54,859 nt of DNA from Niabella sp. (GCA_027493055.1 JAPUDO010000089.1:1-54859), one strand, 5' to 3'; shown: positions 26,601-35,571, counted from the stretch's first letter. Notes: generated by a model not told the origin, from the sequence alone. Numbers and translations: made by a program.

Positions 26601-26668
26601 CAGGCGCGGGACTTACCAACTTCCCGATATTCAGAACGTTTACCGGTGGTATATCTGTATCATTCTAA
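23642..26668 (+). CDS. SusC-like TonB-dependent outer-membrane transporter (PUL 1, pair 2)
   Basis: This is a second SusC-type importer, 1008 residues. The signal peptide ends near VAFSQ, with a regulatory-like beta domain from about 30 (ILSGKVVDTANKAIPFATI). The plug has LIIVDGIERPMNDLNAEE and VLKDITSKTLYGARGANG, and the barrel ends in GGISVSF. The usual short linker VGYG before the plug is replaced by a longer segment (LYMSADDLIKIPFGALYKRQ), so it belongs to a different subgroup from its neighbour. It follows the first SusD by 34 nt, but its own SusD starts only after a 99-nt gap holding an inverted repeat. Confidence 0.94.
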   Translation: MRRNYYRVFMLLLVFLYNIPVAFSQDEDAVPGYILSGKVVDTANKAIPFATIVYGEGMNETTANARGEFRMKVKGNDELTIKAYGYETLIVDKYELNGGVFTLKQPPLYMSADDLIKIPFGALYKRQLVGAVSVIKGSSLESIPDPSLTNSLAGQAAGLTVLQTAGTPGWNSANLYVRGLNGSSDNAPLIIVDGIERPMNDLNAEEIESVQVLKDITSKTLYGARGANGVIMVTTKRGKVNTRERNVSVEYGLKMPERMPKFLDAGDYTLLFNEARRNDGLPEYYYNSEIEGYKKGNANSLMYTNVDFYEELLKKSMPYKKAVLQFRGGNNRAQYYMNLGYLGEGGLEKVGPATTFNRLNLRANLDYAISRMVKMYVDVVGRMEFRNANNLSSQDFFGRMSGHRPNEYPFIIRSNRDTVIYGGSFYSSGNVYAQMSEGGYSKRVDRTGQTNVGVDINLGDITPGLSAKAYVTFDIYNYVTYGKSQNFYSYVPVWAASSTGRDSMYLVQLSTGTKVSGQSRWGDDGYRNIGYYYQLNYNRTFGNVHTFNSDLLYFRNKRELRGSSQDIKNETMALRANYMFKNKLIAEIDITGLGSSKFAASKRYGVFPSAGMGWVISEESFAKDLIRNNYLKLRASYGIIGTDRNIDFYQFENRWGYWGNANFGTNNENRPGVTNVVTIANPGVTWEKAKELNIGLEGSFIKRKLGVEVNYFINDRYDILSNRSNSYPQILGGLLPVENFGRILNKGIEAGVDYKGTVGDLSYFVAANFIYSKAFIKVYDDLPGYPGNRRRTNEAVDAVFGYVSNGLFQSLEEINGAPVQRLGPVSPGDIRYQDLDNNGYIDQNDVRIIGNTFPRVTYGFNIGLQYKKWGMQVNGAGIGDVQRFNNNSYYWINDVNRKYSDIVWNRWTPQTASTATYPRLTTLRGTNNYQNSTFWLTDASFFRIKAAELSYTLDQEQISFLKAMKIFLRGNNLLIFSKLKDLDPEDAGAGLTNFPIFRTFTGGISVSF

Positions 26669-26684
26669 AAAATGAGGATTATGA

Positions 26685-26732
26685 AACGCCCGTGTAAGAT
26701 TTTACAAACGAGGAGGATGTAGATAGGGCGTT
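26685..26732. repeat. Inverted repeat in the SusC2-SusD2 gap
   Basis: AACGCCC (26685-26691) pairs with GGGCGTT (26726-26732) in an unusually long 99-nt gap between partner genes. It could be an mRNA processing hairpin that sets the ratio of the two proteins. No terminator T-run is adjacent. Confidence 0.4.
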
Positions 26733-26767
26733 CCACCCGACCAAATTAAAAATAAAAAAAAATACGG

Positions 26768-28495
26768 ATGAAAATGAAAGGAATAATATATGTCTTATTG
26801 TTGGGCTTATTTTTTACTTCCTGTAAGAAATACCTTGACCCTAAAATTGATACCTCGTTATCTGACGAAGGAGTTTGGAACGACCCTGATTATTCTTTAG
26901 GTGTGCTAATGGCAACGTATAGCAGCCTGCCGGGCTTTTATGATAATTTCGGTAACAATTTTCTGGATGTGGCTACAGACGATGCGGTAAGTAATGATTA
27001 TGGCTCAGTCATAAAGATCATGGCAATGGGAGGATGGACGGTGGCCTATAACCCGATGGATTCCTGGGGTAATTGCTATATCCAGATCAGGAATGCCAAT
27101 AAATTTTTAGAGAACGGTGAAACAGCCCGTTATTCTTACGATAGTACAAAGAATGGCAAGATCCGCCGGCGCTCAAAAGGCGAAGCATATTATATGCGTG
27201 CCTGGTATGAGTGGGAACTGCTGCAAAGATTTGGAGGAAAGGCGGCAAACGACCAGTTTTTGGGATTTCCTATTGTAACAAAAGTGCTCAGTATCGAAGA
27301 CCCTGCATCCATTAATGTTCCAAGAAATACGTATGAAGCTTGTGTAAGCCAGATTACCGGCGATTTAGACTCTGCGATCAAATATCTTCCGCTGGAATAC
27401 TCGGGTTCCGACGATCAGTTGGGTTCTGTACAGACAGGCAGGGCCAGTGCTATGGCCGCCAAAGCCTTAAAAGCCAGAATGTATCTATATGCGGCAAGCC
27501 CCGCTTTTGCTGAAGCTTTTTCGGGCATGACGCAACAGCAATTATGGGAAAGGGCTGCAAAAGCGGCCCGCGAAGTAATAGTAAATGCCGGCAGCCTTCC
27601 CGCAATAGATTTGAATGCGCCGGCTAATTTTTACAACAATCCCAATCATGCAGACTTTATCTGGAGGAAATATGCCGGGGATGGCAACGGGCCGGAAAGC
27701 CGGAACTTTATCCCATCTTTATGGGGCAGTGGTTTGACCAATCCGTCCCAGCAGTTGGTAGACGCTTTTCCGGCCAGCAATGGTTATCCCATTACGGATG
27801 CCGACGCGGCATATAACCCGCAAAACCCGTATGTCAACAGGGACAGGCGTTTGGGGTGGAATGTTCTGGTGAATGGCGCGTCCTTTAAAGGCACTACAGT
27901 TGAAGCTTTTGAAAAGGGAAAAGATACAGAAGCCGGCCGTTATAATAAAGCCACGCTTACGGGGTATTATTTAAGGAAATGGATGCACGATGGGGTAAGC
28001 CTTCAACCAGGTGGCGGTGGCTCTGCCAGGCATTTTTATGCTTTTCTGCGCAAAACGGAAGTATGGCTAAACTATGCCGAAGCCGCTAATGAAGCCTGGG
28101 GACCCAATGCGGATCCATTAAGTTTGGGCATGACCGCCACAACCGCATTAAAGGCGATCCGTACCAGGGCTGGTTTTTCTGCTGATAATTATCTGAGCGC
28201 TGTTACTGCCGAAGGCAGGGAAGCTTTTCGCCAGTTAGTGAGGAACGAGCGCCGTATAGAACTGTGTTTTGAGAATCATCGCTTCTTTGATTTGAGAAGA
28301 TGGATGGTGCCGCTAAGCGAATTGTCGCAAACCATTAAAGGGGTAAAAATTATCAGGAATACAAACGGCGGTTTTTCATTTGATTACAGCAAACAAGTAC
28401 AAAAGCTGGCTTATCTGCCCAACATGTATTATGGACCTATACCTGAGTCAGTGCTGTACAGGTCCGGTAATATCATTCAGAATAAGGGCTGGTAA
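26768..28495 (+). CDS. SusD-like surface glycan-binding lipoprotein (PUL 1, pair 2)
   Basis: This 575-residue SusD/RagB protein has a lipobox FFTSC (Cys at about residue 19) followed by KKYLDPKID. The EAYYMRAWYEWELLQRFGG helix and the RNERRIELCFENHRFFDLRRW signature near the C-terminus are typical. A second in-frame ATG two codons later is an equally good start. It pairs with the preceding SusC despite the 99-nt gap. It is followed after 50 nt by a DUF1735-type lipoprotein, a common order in Bacteroidota loci. Confidence 0.95.
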   Translation: MKMKGIIYVLLLGLFFTSCKKYLDPKIDTSLSDEGVWNDPDYSLGVLMATYSSLPGFYDNFGNNFLDVATDDAVSNDYGSVIKIMAMGGWTVAYNPMDSWGNCYIQIRNANKFLENGETARYSYDSTKNGKIRRRSKGEAYYMRAWYEWELLQRFGGKAANDQFLGFPIVTKVLSIEDPASINVPRNTYEACVSQITGDLDSAIKYLPLEYSGSDDQLGSVQTGRASAMAAKALKARMYLYAASPAFAEAFSGMTQQQLWERAAKAAREVIVNAGSLPAIDLNAPANFYNNPNHADFIWRKYAGDGNGPESRNFIPSLWGSGLTNPSQQLVDAFPASNGYPITDADAAYNPQNPYVNRDRRLGWNVLVNGASFKGTTVEAFEKGKDTEAGRYNKATLTGYYLRKWMHDGVSLQPGGGGSARHFYAFLRKTEVWLNYAEAANEAWGPNADPLSLGMTATTALKAIRTRAGFSADNYLSAVTAEGREAFRQLVRNERRIELCFENHRFFDLRRWMVPLSELSQTIKGVKIIRNTNGGFSFDYSKQVQKLAYLPNMYYGPIPESVLYRSGNIIQNKGW

Positions 28496-28545
28496 ATGAT
28501 TATTCTTTTTTGAGCTTCAATTATTAAATTTTTTAAAATTCAGAG

Positions 28546-29499
28546 ATGAAAGCAGGTACACAGGTCTTAGGCATTTTTCTTTTATTTCTTGGGTCAATAG
28601 GGTGTAAAAAGTACGCCGATTATCAGGTAGATAATAACCTGTCAACCGTTTATTTCCCCTATCAAAAACCGGTAAGAACAATAGTAGCAGAGGGCAGTAA
28701 CGGAAGTTTTGATGTAGGCGTAATGTTGGGAGGAGTAAGAAGCAATGCAAAAGATATAGAGGTAGGCTTTAAAGTAGACCCTTCTTTGTTAGACAATGCA
28801 GGCATTATGGGAGGAAAAAGCTTCGAGCTCTTGCCCGCTTCCTATTACTCGCTAGGGAATGGAGCCAAGATCGTAATTCCGAAAGGAAGTTTTGAGGGTG
28901 CTGTAAAAGTGACGCTTACACAGCAATTTTTTGCTGACCCCAAATCGCTGACAAAAAATTATGCGATTCCTTTGGCTATTACCAGTTCCACATCAGATTC
29001 GGTTTTAAGGGGCTCTGTTGAAAACGGTATTGCGGCCAAAGATTATACAATCATTGTTTTAAAATACGTTAATCAGTTTGATGCCACTTATTACCACCGT
29101 GGTATGAGGTATGGTTATAACGCGGCAGGTAACCCGGTAGATACTTTGCAATATGTAAGGCCGGAAGAGGAATCGCAATATATGAAAAACCATGTGTGGA
29201 CACTCACTACCACCGGCCTGAATACTTTGGTAACAGATGGTGTGGAATTTAATACTACTCAGGCAAATAAACCATATAGCCTGAAACTGGTTGTGGACGA
29301 AAATAAGAATGTAAAAATTGAGAACGTAAGCACTTCTTTGATCAATAATGTTATAGATAACGGCGGCTCCCGGTATGATGCTGAAAATAAAAAATTTTAC
29401 CTGAATTATGAGTACACGAACGGAGCAGCAAACAAAACGTACAAAATGAAAGACACATTAATTTTCAGAAACTATAACCTGGCCCTGGAAATGTGGTAA
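28546..29499 (+). CDS. DUF1735-type surface lipoprotein
   Basis: This 317-residue protein has a lipoprotein signal (GSIGC, Cys21, then KKYADY). The N-terminal half (about 30-150) matches the general pattern of DUF1735 with an IVIPKGSFEGAVKVTL-like strand. The C-terminal half ends in KDTLIFRNYNLALEMW and resembles DUF5627/DUF4361 modules. In known loci, proteins of this kind sit beside SusD and are thought to be accessory glycan-binding proteins on the cell surface. It is placed between the second SusD and the esterase, with a 21-nt gap downstream, so it is probably in the same transcript. Confidence 0.75.
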   Translation: MKAGTQVLGIFLLFLGSIGCKKYADYQVDNNLSTVYFPYQKPVRTIVAEGSNGSFDVGVMLGGVRSNAKDIEVGFKVDPSLLDNAGIMGGKSFELLPASYYSLGNGAKIVIPKGSFEGAVKVTLTQQFFADPKSLTKNYAIPLAITSSTSDSVLRGSVENGIAAKDYTIIVLKYVNQFDATYYHRGMRYGYNAAGNPVDTLQYVRPEEESQYMKNHVWTLTTTGLNTLVTDGVEFNTTQANKPYSLKLVVDENKNVKIENVSTSLINNVIDNGGSRYDAENKKFYLNYEYTNGAANKTYKMKDTLIFRNYNLALEMW

Positions 29500-29520
29500 A
29501 ATCGTACGTACTTTTAATAA

Positions 29521-30459
29521 ATGTTTTATATGAAGTGCCATTTTATTTGCCTGTTCCTGTTGTTTAGTGCAAATGCGTTTGCGCAGAAAGAAATTTCTTT
29601 ATACCAGGAACAAATTCCAAACAGCATTCCTGCTGATAATATTGAAAAATATGTTAAACGGGATCATGGTGCAGACTGGATCAACGATGTATCTATACCA
29701 ACGCTCACGTTTTATCCGGTAAATAATGCTGTATCCCCGGTACCGGCAGTAGTGATTTGCCCGGGCGGTGGCTATGGAGGCCTTTCAATTATAAAAGAAG
29801 GCTCGGACATAGCCAGGGAGTTTAACAGGTATGGCATTGCTGCGTTTGTGTTAAAATACAGATTGCCAAGTGACCGGATCATGAATGATAAATCAACAGG
29901 CCCGTTGCAGGACGCGCAGCAGGCATTAATGCTGATCAGGAAAAATGCGGAAATATGGAAGATCAACCCGAAAGCAGTTGGTGTCGCCGGTTTTTCGGCA
30001 GGAGGACATTTGGCATCTACGGCAGGAACGCATTTTCACAAACCGGTTATTGATACCAAAGGCATAAATGTAAGGCCCGATTTCATGGTTTTGGCTTACC
30101 CGGTTATCAGCTTCATGGATTCGCTTACACATTGGGGTTCGAGGGAAAACCTCATTGGTAAAAATGCTTCAAGAGAACAGGTGGCGTTATATTCTAACGA
30201 ACTGCAGGTTGCCAAAGATACACCACCCGCGTTCCTTGTTCATGCGGGCGATGATAAAGTAGTTAAAGTTGAAAATGCAACGTCTTTTTATCTGGCCTTA
30301 AACGCAAAAGGCATTTTTTCTAATATGTTGTTATATCCGCGGGGTGGCCATGGTTTCGGTTTGAATAATGGAACAACATCAGATAAATGGATGAAACATT
30401 GTATTTTATGGTTAACTGAAAATATATTTGAAAAGGATAGCTCAGATATTCGTAAGTGA
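29521..30459 (+). CDS. Exported alpha/beta-hydrolase, putative carbohydrate acetyl esterase
   Basis: This 312-residue enzyme is related to acetyl-xylan esterase/lipase-type hydrolases. A signal peptide ends near ANAFAQ; a start at 29530 (Met4) is equally plausible. The oxyanion segment CPGGGYGGLS is present, and the catalytic triad can be assigned as Ser159 in GFSAGGH, an Asp at 244-245 in HAGDDKVV and His277 in RGGHGFGL. It probably removes acetyl groups from imported oligosaccharides in the periplasm. It is the last gene of the first locus and lies 52 nt before the hybrid sensor gene. Confidence 0.85.
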   Translation: MFYMKCHFICLFLLFSANAFAQKEISLYQEQIPNSIPADNIEKYVKRDHGADWINDVSIPTLTFYPVNNAVSPVPAVVICPGGGYGGLSIIKEGSDIAREFNRYGIAAFVLKYRLPSDRIMNDKSTGPLQDAQQALMLIRKNAEIWKINPKAVGVAGFSAGGHLASTAGTHFHKPVIDTKGINVRPDFMVLAYPVISFMDSLTHWGSRENLIGKNASREQVALYSNELQVAKDTPPAFLVHAGDDKVVKVENATSFYLALNAKGIFSNMLLYPRGGHGFGLNNGTTSDKWMKHCILWLTENIFEKDSSDIRK

Positions 30460-30511
30460 GCAGATAACCTTTTTGTTTGTTAAGTAATTTTATACCGGTT
30501 AATTTGCATGA

Positions 30512-33500
30512 ATGTACAGGTTCCGGTATATACAATTGATTTGTTTGTTGCTGTGCGGTGTTGCTATAAAAGCACAGTCTCCCTTGTATCAGGATATACA
30601 GATGATGGGCACCCGTCAGGGGCTTTCCAGTCTCAAAATAAATAATACCATTGTTCAGGATGATAAAGGGTTTATATGGGTAGGTACCGAAGACGGCCTG
30701 AATAAATTTGATGGGCATAGCTTTACGGTTTACAAAAACATCCGGCAGGACTCCACTTCCATTATCAATAATATCATAACAGCACTGTATATTGATTCAA
30801 AAGGGCGTTTATGGGTGGCCTCCATGTCTGGTCTTCAGTATTATGACGAGAGGATGGATCATTTTAAATCTGTTTATCTTGGCCAGGACAGGGATCTTTT
30901 TCGCCGTCATCCGGTAAAATGGATCATGGAAGATGGCCAAAAAAATTTATGGTTTGGGGTAGAAGATAAGGGCGCTTTAAAGTATCCATTGAATGGCCAA
31001 AAGCCGGCCTGGTTTTATGCGGATAACGCTCCGGGTCATTTAAAGGGACGTTCTATACGCAGTATCGTTGCAGATAATAACGGCAATATATGGTTCGCAA
31101 CTTTTGATAAAGGAGTTTCGGTATATAATCCGGCAGCGAATAGCTTTACATATTATAATATGGAAAACAATGCCCTGGCTGCAAATGCTGTTCTGGGTAT
31201 GGTTAAAACGCATAACGGTGATATCCTGATCTCAACATTAGGCCGTGGGATTTACAGGTATGAAATCAATAAGGACCGGTTTGAGAAGCTTACTGCTGAT
31301 GTTACGGCGTTTACAATGCATTGTATCAGCAACGGAGCCGTATTGATTGGCACAGAAGATAACGGCCTGTTATATTTTGATGAAACGGAGAAAACTGTAA
31401 AGCCTTATCCGGGTGTGCCTGGTAGCCGGCCTGGCATGGAAAACAGTAAAATACATGGGCTTTTTGAGGATAAGAACGGTAATTTGTGGATAGGGTATTA
31501 TAATGATGGTATTGGATATTTACGCAAAGAGCCATCCGGATTTACCAGTTATAAAAAAGGTTGGAATGGCCAAAGCAACGCGTTTCTGAGTTATGGGCAA
31601 GTGTCGGCTATTACCACCGATCGTTCAGGCAATATATGGTTTGCCACCGATGGAGGTGGTTTAAGCAAATATGATAAGGTTACCGGCACCTATACGCATT
31701 ACCGGCATCAACCACACAACAGCAGCTCTTTACCCGATAATGCGGTGGTAAGTATTTTTTGCGATAGCAGGGGCATTATATGGGCTGGTACTTATAGTGG
31801 CGGCCTTTGCCGGTTTGACAGTACTTCAGGAACATTTATATCCTACGCTTACCAGCCCGGTGCTCATTCAATATCGGGAAATTATGTGAAATGTATTGTT
31901 GAGGATACCCGTCAAAATCTTTGGCTGGGGCTGGACGGCACCGGTATCAGTTATTTTGATCCACGGTCCGGAATATTTAAAAATTACCAGACTGCAGCAT
32001 ATCCTGATCTCATTAACAACTTCGTTACGAATCTTTATCTCCAGGGCGATTCTGTTTTATGGATTGGCAGTCATACGGGTATATGTAAAATGGATATCAG
32101 GCGGCAAAAATTCACCGGTTTCGAAAATGAGCCGTCCATAAAATTTCAGACTATTTATGCCATTGCTGAAGATGAGGCGCACCAGATATGGGTAGGCACT
32201 TCATCGGGTTTATACCAGTATAGTCCTGAAAATAATGCTTTCATTAACCACCGTTTAATAAGCCGGGAAAATTTCGATGTGGCCGTTAATGGCATTGTGC
32301 CCTATAAAAATCAGCTTTGGCTGTCTGCTAATACCGGCATCATCTGTTATGACCCGCTCAAAAGGAAAATAGATTTTTACATCAGTAATAATGATCTGGG
32401 CGGAATCAATTTCATTCGGTCTTCCTATTATGTAAGCCCTCAGCGTGAAGTGTTCTTCGGAGGTGGTAGCGGTTGCTATTCTTTTTTCCCTGATCATGTG
32501 CTGACTACAGCCCTGAGATCGGAGGTGCATATAACCGGCCTGCAGATTTTTAATAAGCCTGTACCCATAGGTAAACCGTTTGAGGGGCGTATTGTGCTCA
32601 ATCAATCGCTGGCCTATACAAAAAAGATCGGGTTAAAGTATAATGAGAACAGTATCACTATTTCTTTTGCCGCTCCTTTGGAGGTTTATCCGGCTTCTAT
32701 TAATTACCGGTGTATGATGGAAGGGATAGACAAAGAATGGCGAACCCTGCCCGAAGGACAGCTAAGCATTTCGTATGCCCACTTACCGCCTGGAGATTAT
32801 GCATTCAGGATAGGGACGGGCAATGCTTCCGGCCATGCACCTGATAATATATCTGTTTTACATATATCCATCCAACCTCCTTTATGGTTAACCTGGTGGG
32901 CCAAACTACTCTATGTTTTAGCCGCGATCCTGTTCTTATTCACGGTATTCCTGGTGTTACGCAGTCGTATGATAGACAGGCATACACTTGCTTTAGAAAA
33001 GCTAAAGCGGAAAAAGCAGGAAGAGCTGAACCTGAATAAGATGCAGTTTTTTACGAATATCAGCCACGAGCTTCGTACGCCTCTTACACTTATCCTTTCA
33101 CCGTTAAGCGAAATGAAGCAGCAGGAGAAAAATAAAGACCGGACGGCCATATTAGATATGATGATCCGAAATGCTAACCGGCTGTTGCGCCTTATCAACC
33201 AGATACTGGATTTGAGGAAGATTGAGGACGGTAAAATGGAAGTGCATACCAGACTGACAGACATTGTTTCCTACACCGAACAGTTTACAAAAATCTTTAC
33301 TGAAATGATGCAGCGCAGGCATCTATCTTTTTCACTTGAAAGTAATACGGCGCGTTGTTTTGTAAATATTGACCATGAGTTGATGGAAAACTGTTTATAT
33401 AACCTGTTTGCCAATGCTATTCGCTTCACTCCCGAAGGAGGTAAGATTGGTTGTAAAATTGAGTGGGTAAGGAACAGGGATAAGGTATTAGTAACGGTTT

Positions 33501-34573
33501 GGGATACTGGTTGCGGTATTCCTGCCGATGAAATTCCATTTTTGTTTGACCGTTTTTACCAGGGAAGCGGCTCTCAAAAAAGCGGAACAGGTATTGGCCT
33601 GCACCTGGTAAAAAATATTGTGGCGCTTCATAATGGCACCATAAGTGTTTGGAGTACCGTTGGCAGGGGTACCAGTTTTGAGATCGGGATTCCCATCGCC
33701 AGTCAGGATACTGTTCCCGCCGAACAGGATAGGCAGCCGATAGCAATACCGCCTGCACTTTCAGGTGATGAAGACTCAGGTATTAGTGAGCCGGAAGCGG
33801 TATTAGGGGCAAAATCATCACTTTTATTGGTTGAGGATGAGGATGACATGGCTGCTTACCTGTATCATCAGCTTAAAAATGATTATCATGTTATAAAAGT
33901 ATCTAATGGAAAGGATGCTTTGGAAAAGATGAAAACGGAAGAACCTGACCTGGTTTTGTCAGACGTAATGATGCCGGAGATGGACGGAATTGAATTATGC
34001 AAAGCCATAAAAGAAGATATGAGTACCTGCCATATTCCTGTAGTGCTGCTGACCTCTAATGATACACAGGAAAAACAATTAGAAGGATTTGAAACCGGGG
34101 CAGATGCTTATATAGTAAAACCCTTTTTTCCTGCTTATTTAAGCACAGTAATAAAAAGTTTGCTTCAGGGGCGGAAGAAAATGCGCCAGAGATCAGCGGC
34201 CATGCTTCAGTTGGAAGCTAAAAATGTAGTTATAGTGAACGAGGATGAGCAACTGTTACAAAGCTGCATTAATTATATCAGGGAGAATATGGATGAACCG
34301 GGCCTGAATGTAGAAGATATATCCAAAAAAATGAATATGAGCAGGAACAGCCTGCATCGTAAAATAAAAGTAATGACAGGTTCCAGTCCGGTCGAATTAA
34401 TAAAAACCATAAGGATGAAGCAGGCCGCTTTGTTACTGGAAAAATCGAATGTAACAGTGTCGGAGGTCGCCTATCGGGTGGGATACAGTTCCTTATCCTA
34501 TTTCAGCAGTGCTTTTAATAATTACTGGGGTGTTTCACCCACTCAGTATCAAAAAACAAAAAGAAATGAATAA
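30512..34573 (+). CDS. Hybrid two-component system sensor/regulator (HTCS)
   Basis: This 1353-residue protein combines sensor kinase and response regulator in one chain. It has a signal peptide (to about 22), a periplasmic sensor of repeated propeller blades with WVGTEDGLNKF, IWFATDGGGLSKYD and IWVGTSSGLYQY motifs, and a Y_Y_Y domain near 700-770. A membrane helix lies near 795-815. The HisKA domain has phospho-acceptor His852 in NISHELRTPL, followed by an ATPase with WDTGCGIP and GTGIGLHLV. The receiver has Asp1151 in LSDVMMPEMDG, and an AraC helix-turn-helix forms the last 110 residues. The family binds glycan fragments in the periplasm and activates nearby loci. Being between two loci, its target could be either. 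Confidence 0.97.
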   Translation: MYRFRYIQLICLLLCGVAIKAQSPLYQDIQMMGTRQGLSSLKINNTIVQDDKGFIWVGTEDGLNKFDGHSFTVYKNIRQDSTSIINNIITALYIDSKGRLWVASMSGLQYYDERMDHFKSVYLGQDRDLFRRHPVKWIMEDGQKNLWFGVEDKGALKYPLNGQKPAWFYADNAPGHLKGRSIRSIVADNNGNIWFATFDKGVSVYNPAANSFTYYNMENNALAANAVLGMVKTHNGDILISTLGRGIYRYEINKDRFEKLTADVTAFTMHCISNGAVLIGTEDNGLLYFDETEKTVKPYPGVPGSRPGMENSKIHGLFEDKNGNLWIGYYNDGIGYLRKEPSGFTSYKKGWNGQSNAFLSYGQVSAITTDRSGNIWFATDGGGLSKYDKVTGTYTHYRHQPHNSSSLPDNAVVSIFCDSRGIIWAGTYSGGLCRFDSTSGTFISYAYQPGAHSISGNYVKCIVEDTRQNLWLGLDGTGISYFDPRSGIFKNYQTAAYPDLINNFVTNLYLQGDSVLWIGSHTGICKMDIRRQKFTGFENEPSIKFQTIYAIAEDEAHQIWVGTSSGLYQYSPENNAFINHRLISRENFDVAVNGIVPYKNQLWLSANTGIICYDPLKRKIDFYISNNDLGGINFIRSSYYVSPQREVFFGGGSGCYSFFPDHVLTTALRSEVHITGLQIFNKPVPIGKPFEGRIVLNQSLAYTKKIGLKYNENSITISFAAPLEVYPASINYRCMMEGIDKEWRTLPEGQLSISYAHLPPGDYAFRIGTGNASGHAPDNISVLHISIQPPLWLTWWAKLLYVLAAILFLFTVFLVLRSRMIDRHTLALEKLKRKKQEELNLNKMQFFTNISHELRTPLTLILSPLSEMKQQEKNKDRTAILDMMIRNANRLLRLINQILDLRKIEDGKMEVHTRLTDIVSYTEQFTKIFTEMMQRRHLSFSLESNTARCFVNIDHELMENCLYNLFANAIRFTPEGGKIGCKIEWVRNRDKVLVTVWDTGCGIPADEIPFLFDRFYQGSGSQKSGTGIGLHLVKNIVALHNGTISVWSTVGRGTSFEIGIPIASQDTVPAEQDRQPIAIPPALSGDEDSGISEPEAVLGAKSSLLLVEDEDDMAAYLYHQLKNDYHVIKVSNGKDALEKMKTEEPDLVLSDVMMPEMDGIELCKAIKEDMSTCHIPVVLLTSNDTQEKQLEGFETGADAYIVKPFFPAYLSTVIKSLLQGRKKMRQRSAAMLQLEAKNVVIVNEDEQLLQSCINYIRENMDEPGLNVEDISKKMNMSRNSLHRKIKVMTGSSPVELIKTIRMKQAALLLEKSNVTVSEVAYRVGYSSLSYFSSAFNNYWGVSPTQYQKTKRNE

Positions 34574-34595
34574 AATATCAGTTTTTACGCACCCT

Positions 34596-34622
34596 GATAC
34601 ATTTTCTAAAACATTCGATACA
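34596..34622. promoter_or_regulatory. GATACA direct repeat before the second AraC gene
   Basis: GATACA at 34596-34601 and 34617-34622 are 21 nt apart, two helical turns. On the other strand they read TGTATC, the core of the repeats near the first AraC gene. They lie about 60-85 nt upstream of the start, so auto-regulation is possible. Confidence 0.4.
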
Positions 34623-34680
34623 ATATTGACACCCTTCGTTTTTTCCCGGGAATACTTTTATACCATCAAAATCTGGTGGT

Positions 34681-35571
34681 ATGGAACACGAGCAGTTAGC
34701 TATTAAAGAAATTACGCCTTTATCTGACAAGGATTTCTTTTACATTGTAGACCGGCATAAAACAGAATTTAATTATCCTATTCATATTCATGAAGAGTAT
34801 GAGCTCAACTTCGTTTTAAATGCCACCGGGGTCAGGCGGGTGGTAGGCGATTCGATGGAAGTAATTGGAGAATATGACCTGGTATTGATTACCGGTAAAA
34901 ACCTGGAACATACCTGGGAACAGTATGAATGCCGGTCGAAAAACATAAGAGAAATTACGATACAATTTTCTCCTGAACTGCTTTTCCCCGGCCTGGTTGA
35001 TAAAAAGCAGTTCTCTTCCATTCAGAAAATGATTGAAAAGGCTAAGAGGGGGCTATGTTTTCCTATGGCTGCTATCATGAAAGTATATGGTACTTTGGAG
35101 AAAATGGCTTCGGAGGAGCATGGTTTTTATTCTGTTGTAAATTTTCTGACATTATTACATGAGTTATCCCTTTTTGCTGATGAATCCAGGGCGCTTTGCT
35201 CTTCATCTTTCAGCGCTATTGCGGTGCAGGCTGAAAGTCGCAGGGTACAGCGTGTTCAAAAATATATAAACGACCATTTCAGGGAGGAAATAAGATTGGA
35301 ACAGTTAGCCGGCATCGCTCACATGGCTCCTAATGCATTCAGCCGTTTTTTTAAACTGAGGACAGGCAAATCTTTATTCGATTACGTGATCGATATCAGG
35401 ATTGGCCATGCATCCAGGTTGCTGGTGGATACTAAAATGGCTATTACAGAAATATGCTACGAAAGCGGGTTTAATAACCTGTCCAATTTCAACAGGCTTT
35501 TTCGGAAAAAAAAGAATTGTACGCCAAAAGAATTTAGAGAAAGCTATCGAAAAACCAAGATGATTGTATGA
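34681..35571 (+). CDS. AraC-family regulator with cupin-like sensor (PUL 2)
   Basis: This 296-residue regulator resembles the one at 17465-18346. The N-terminal cupin-like domain has FNYPIHIHEEYELNFVLNAT and LVLITGKNLEHTWE. The C-terminal AraC helix-turn-helix is at about 195-292 (LEQLAGIAHMAPNAFSRFFK and CYESGFNNLSNFNRLFRKK). No signal peptide or membrane segment is seen, so it should act in the cytoplasm on an imported sugar. It lies 107 nt after the hybrid regulator and about 265 nt before the SusC gene of the mannan locus, its likely target. Confidence 0.9.
   Translation: MEHEQLAIKEITPLSDKDFFYIVDRHKTEFNYPIHIHEEYELNFVLNATGVRRVVGDSMEVIGEYDLVLITGKNLEHTWEQYECRSKNIREITIQFSPELLFPGLVDKKQFSSIQKMIEKAKRGLCFPMAAIMKVYGTLEKMASEEHGFYSVVNFLTLLHELSLFADESRALCSSSFSAIAVQAESRRVQRVQKYINDHFREEIRLEQLAGIAHMAPNAFSRFFKLRTGKSLFDYVIDIRIGHASRLLVDTKMAITEICYESGFNNLSNFNRLFRKKKNCTPKEFRESYRKTKMIV

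Noticed and set aside
34681-35571. Detached output domain of the hybrid regulator
   Set aside because: The hybrid protein already has its own AraC domain, and this gene has a full cupin-like sensor, so it is an independent regulator.
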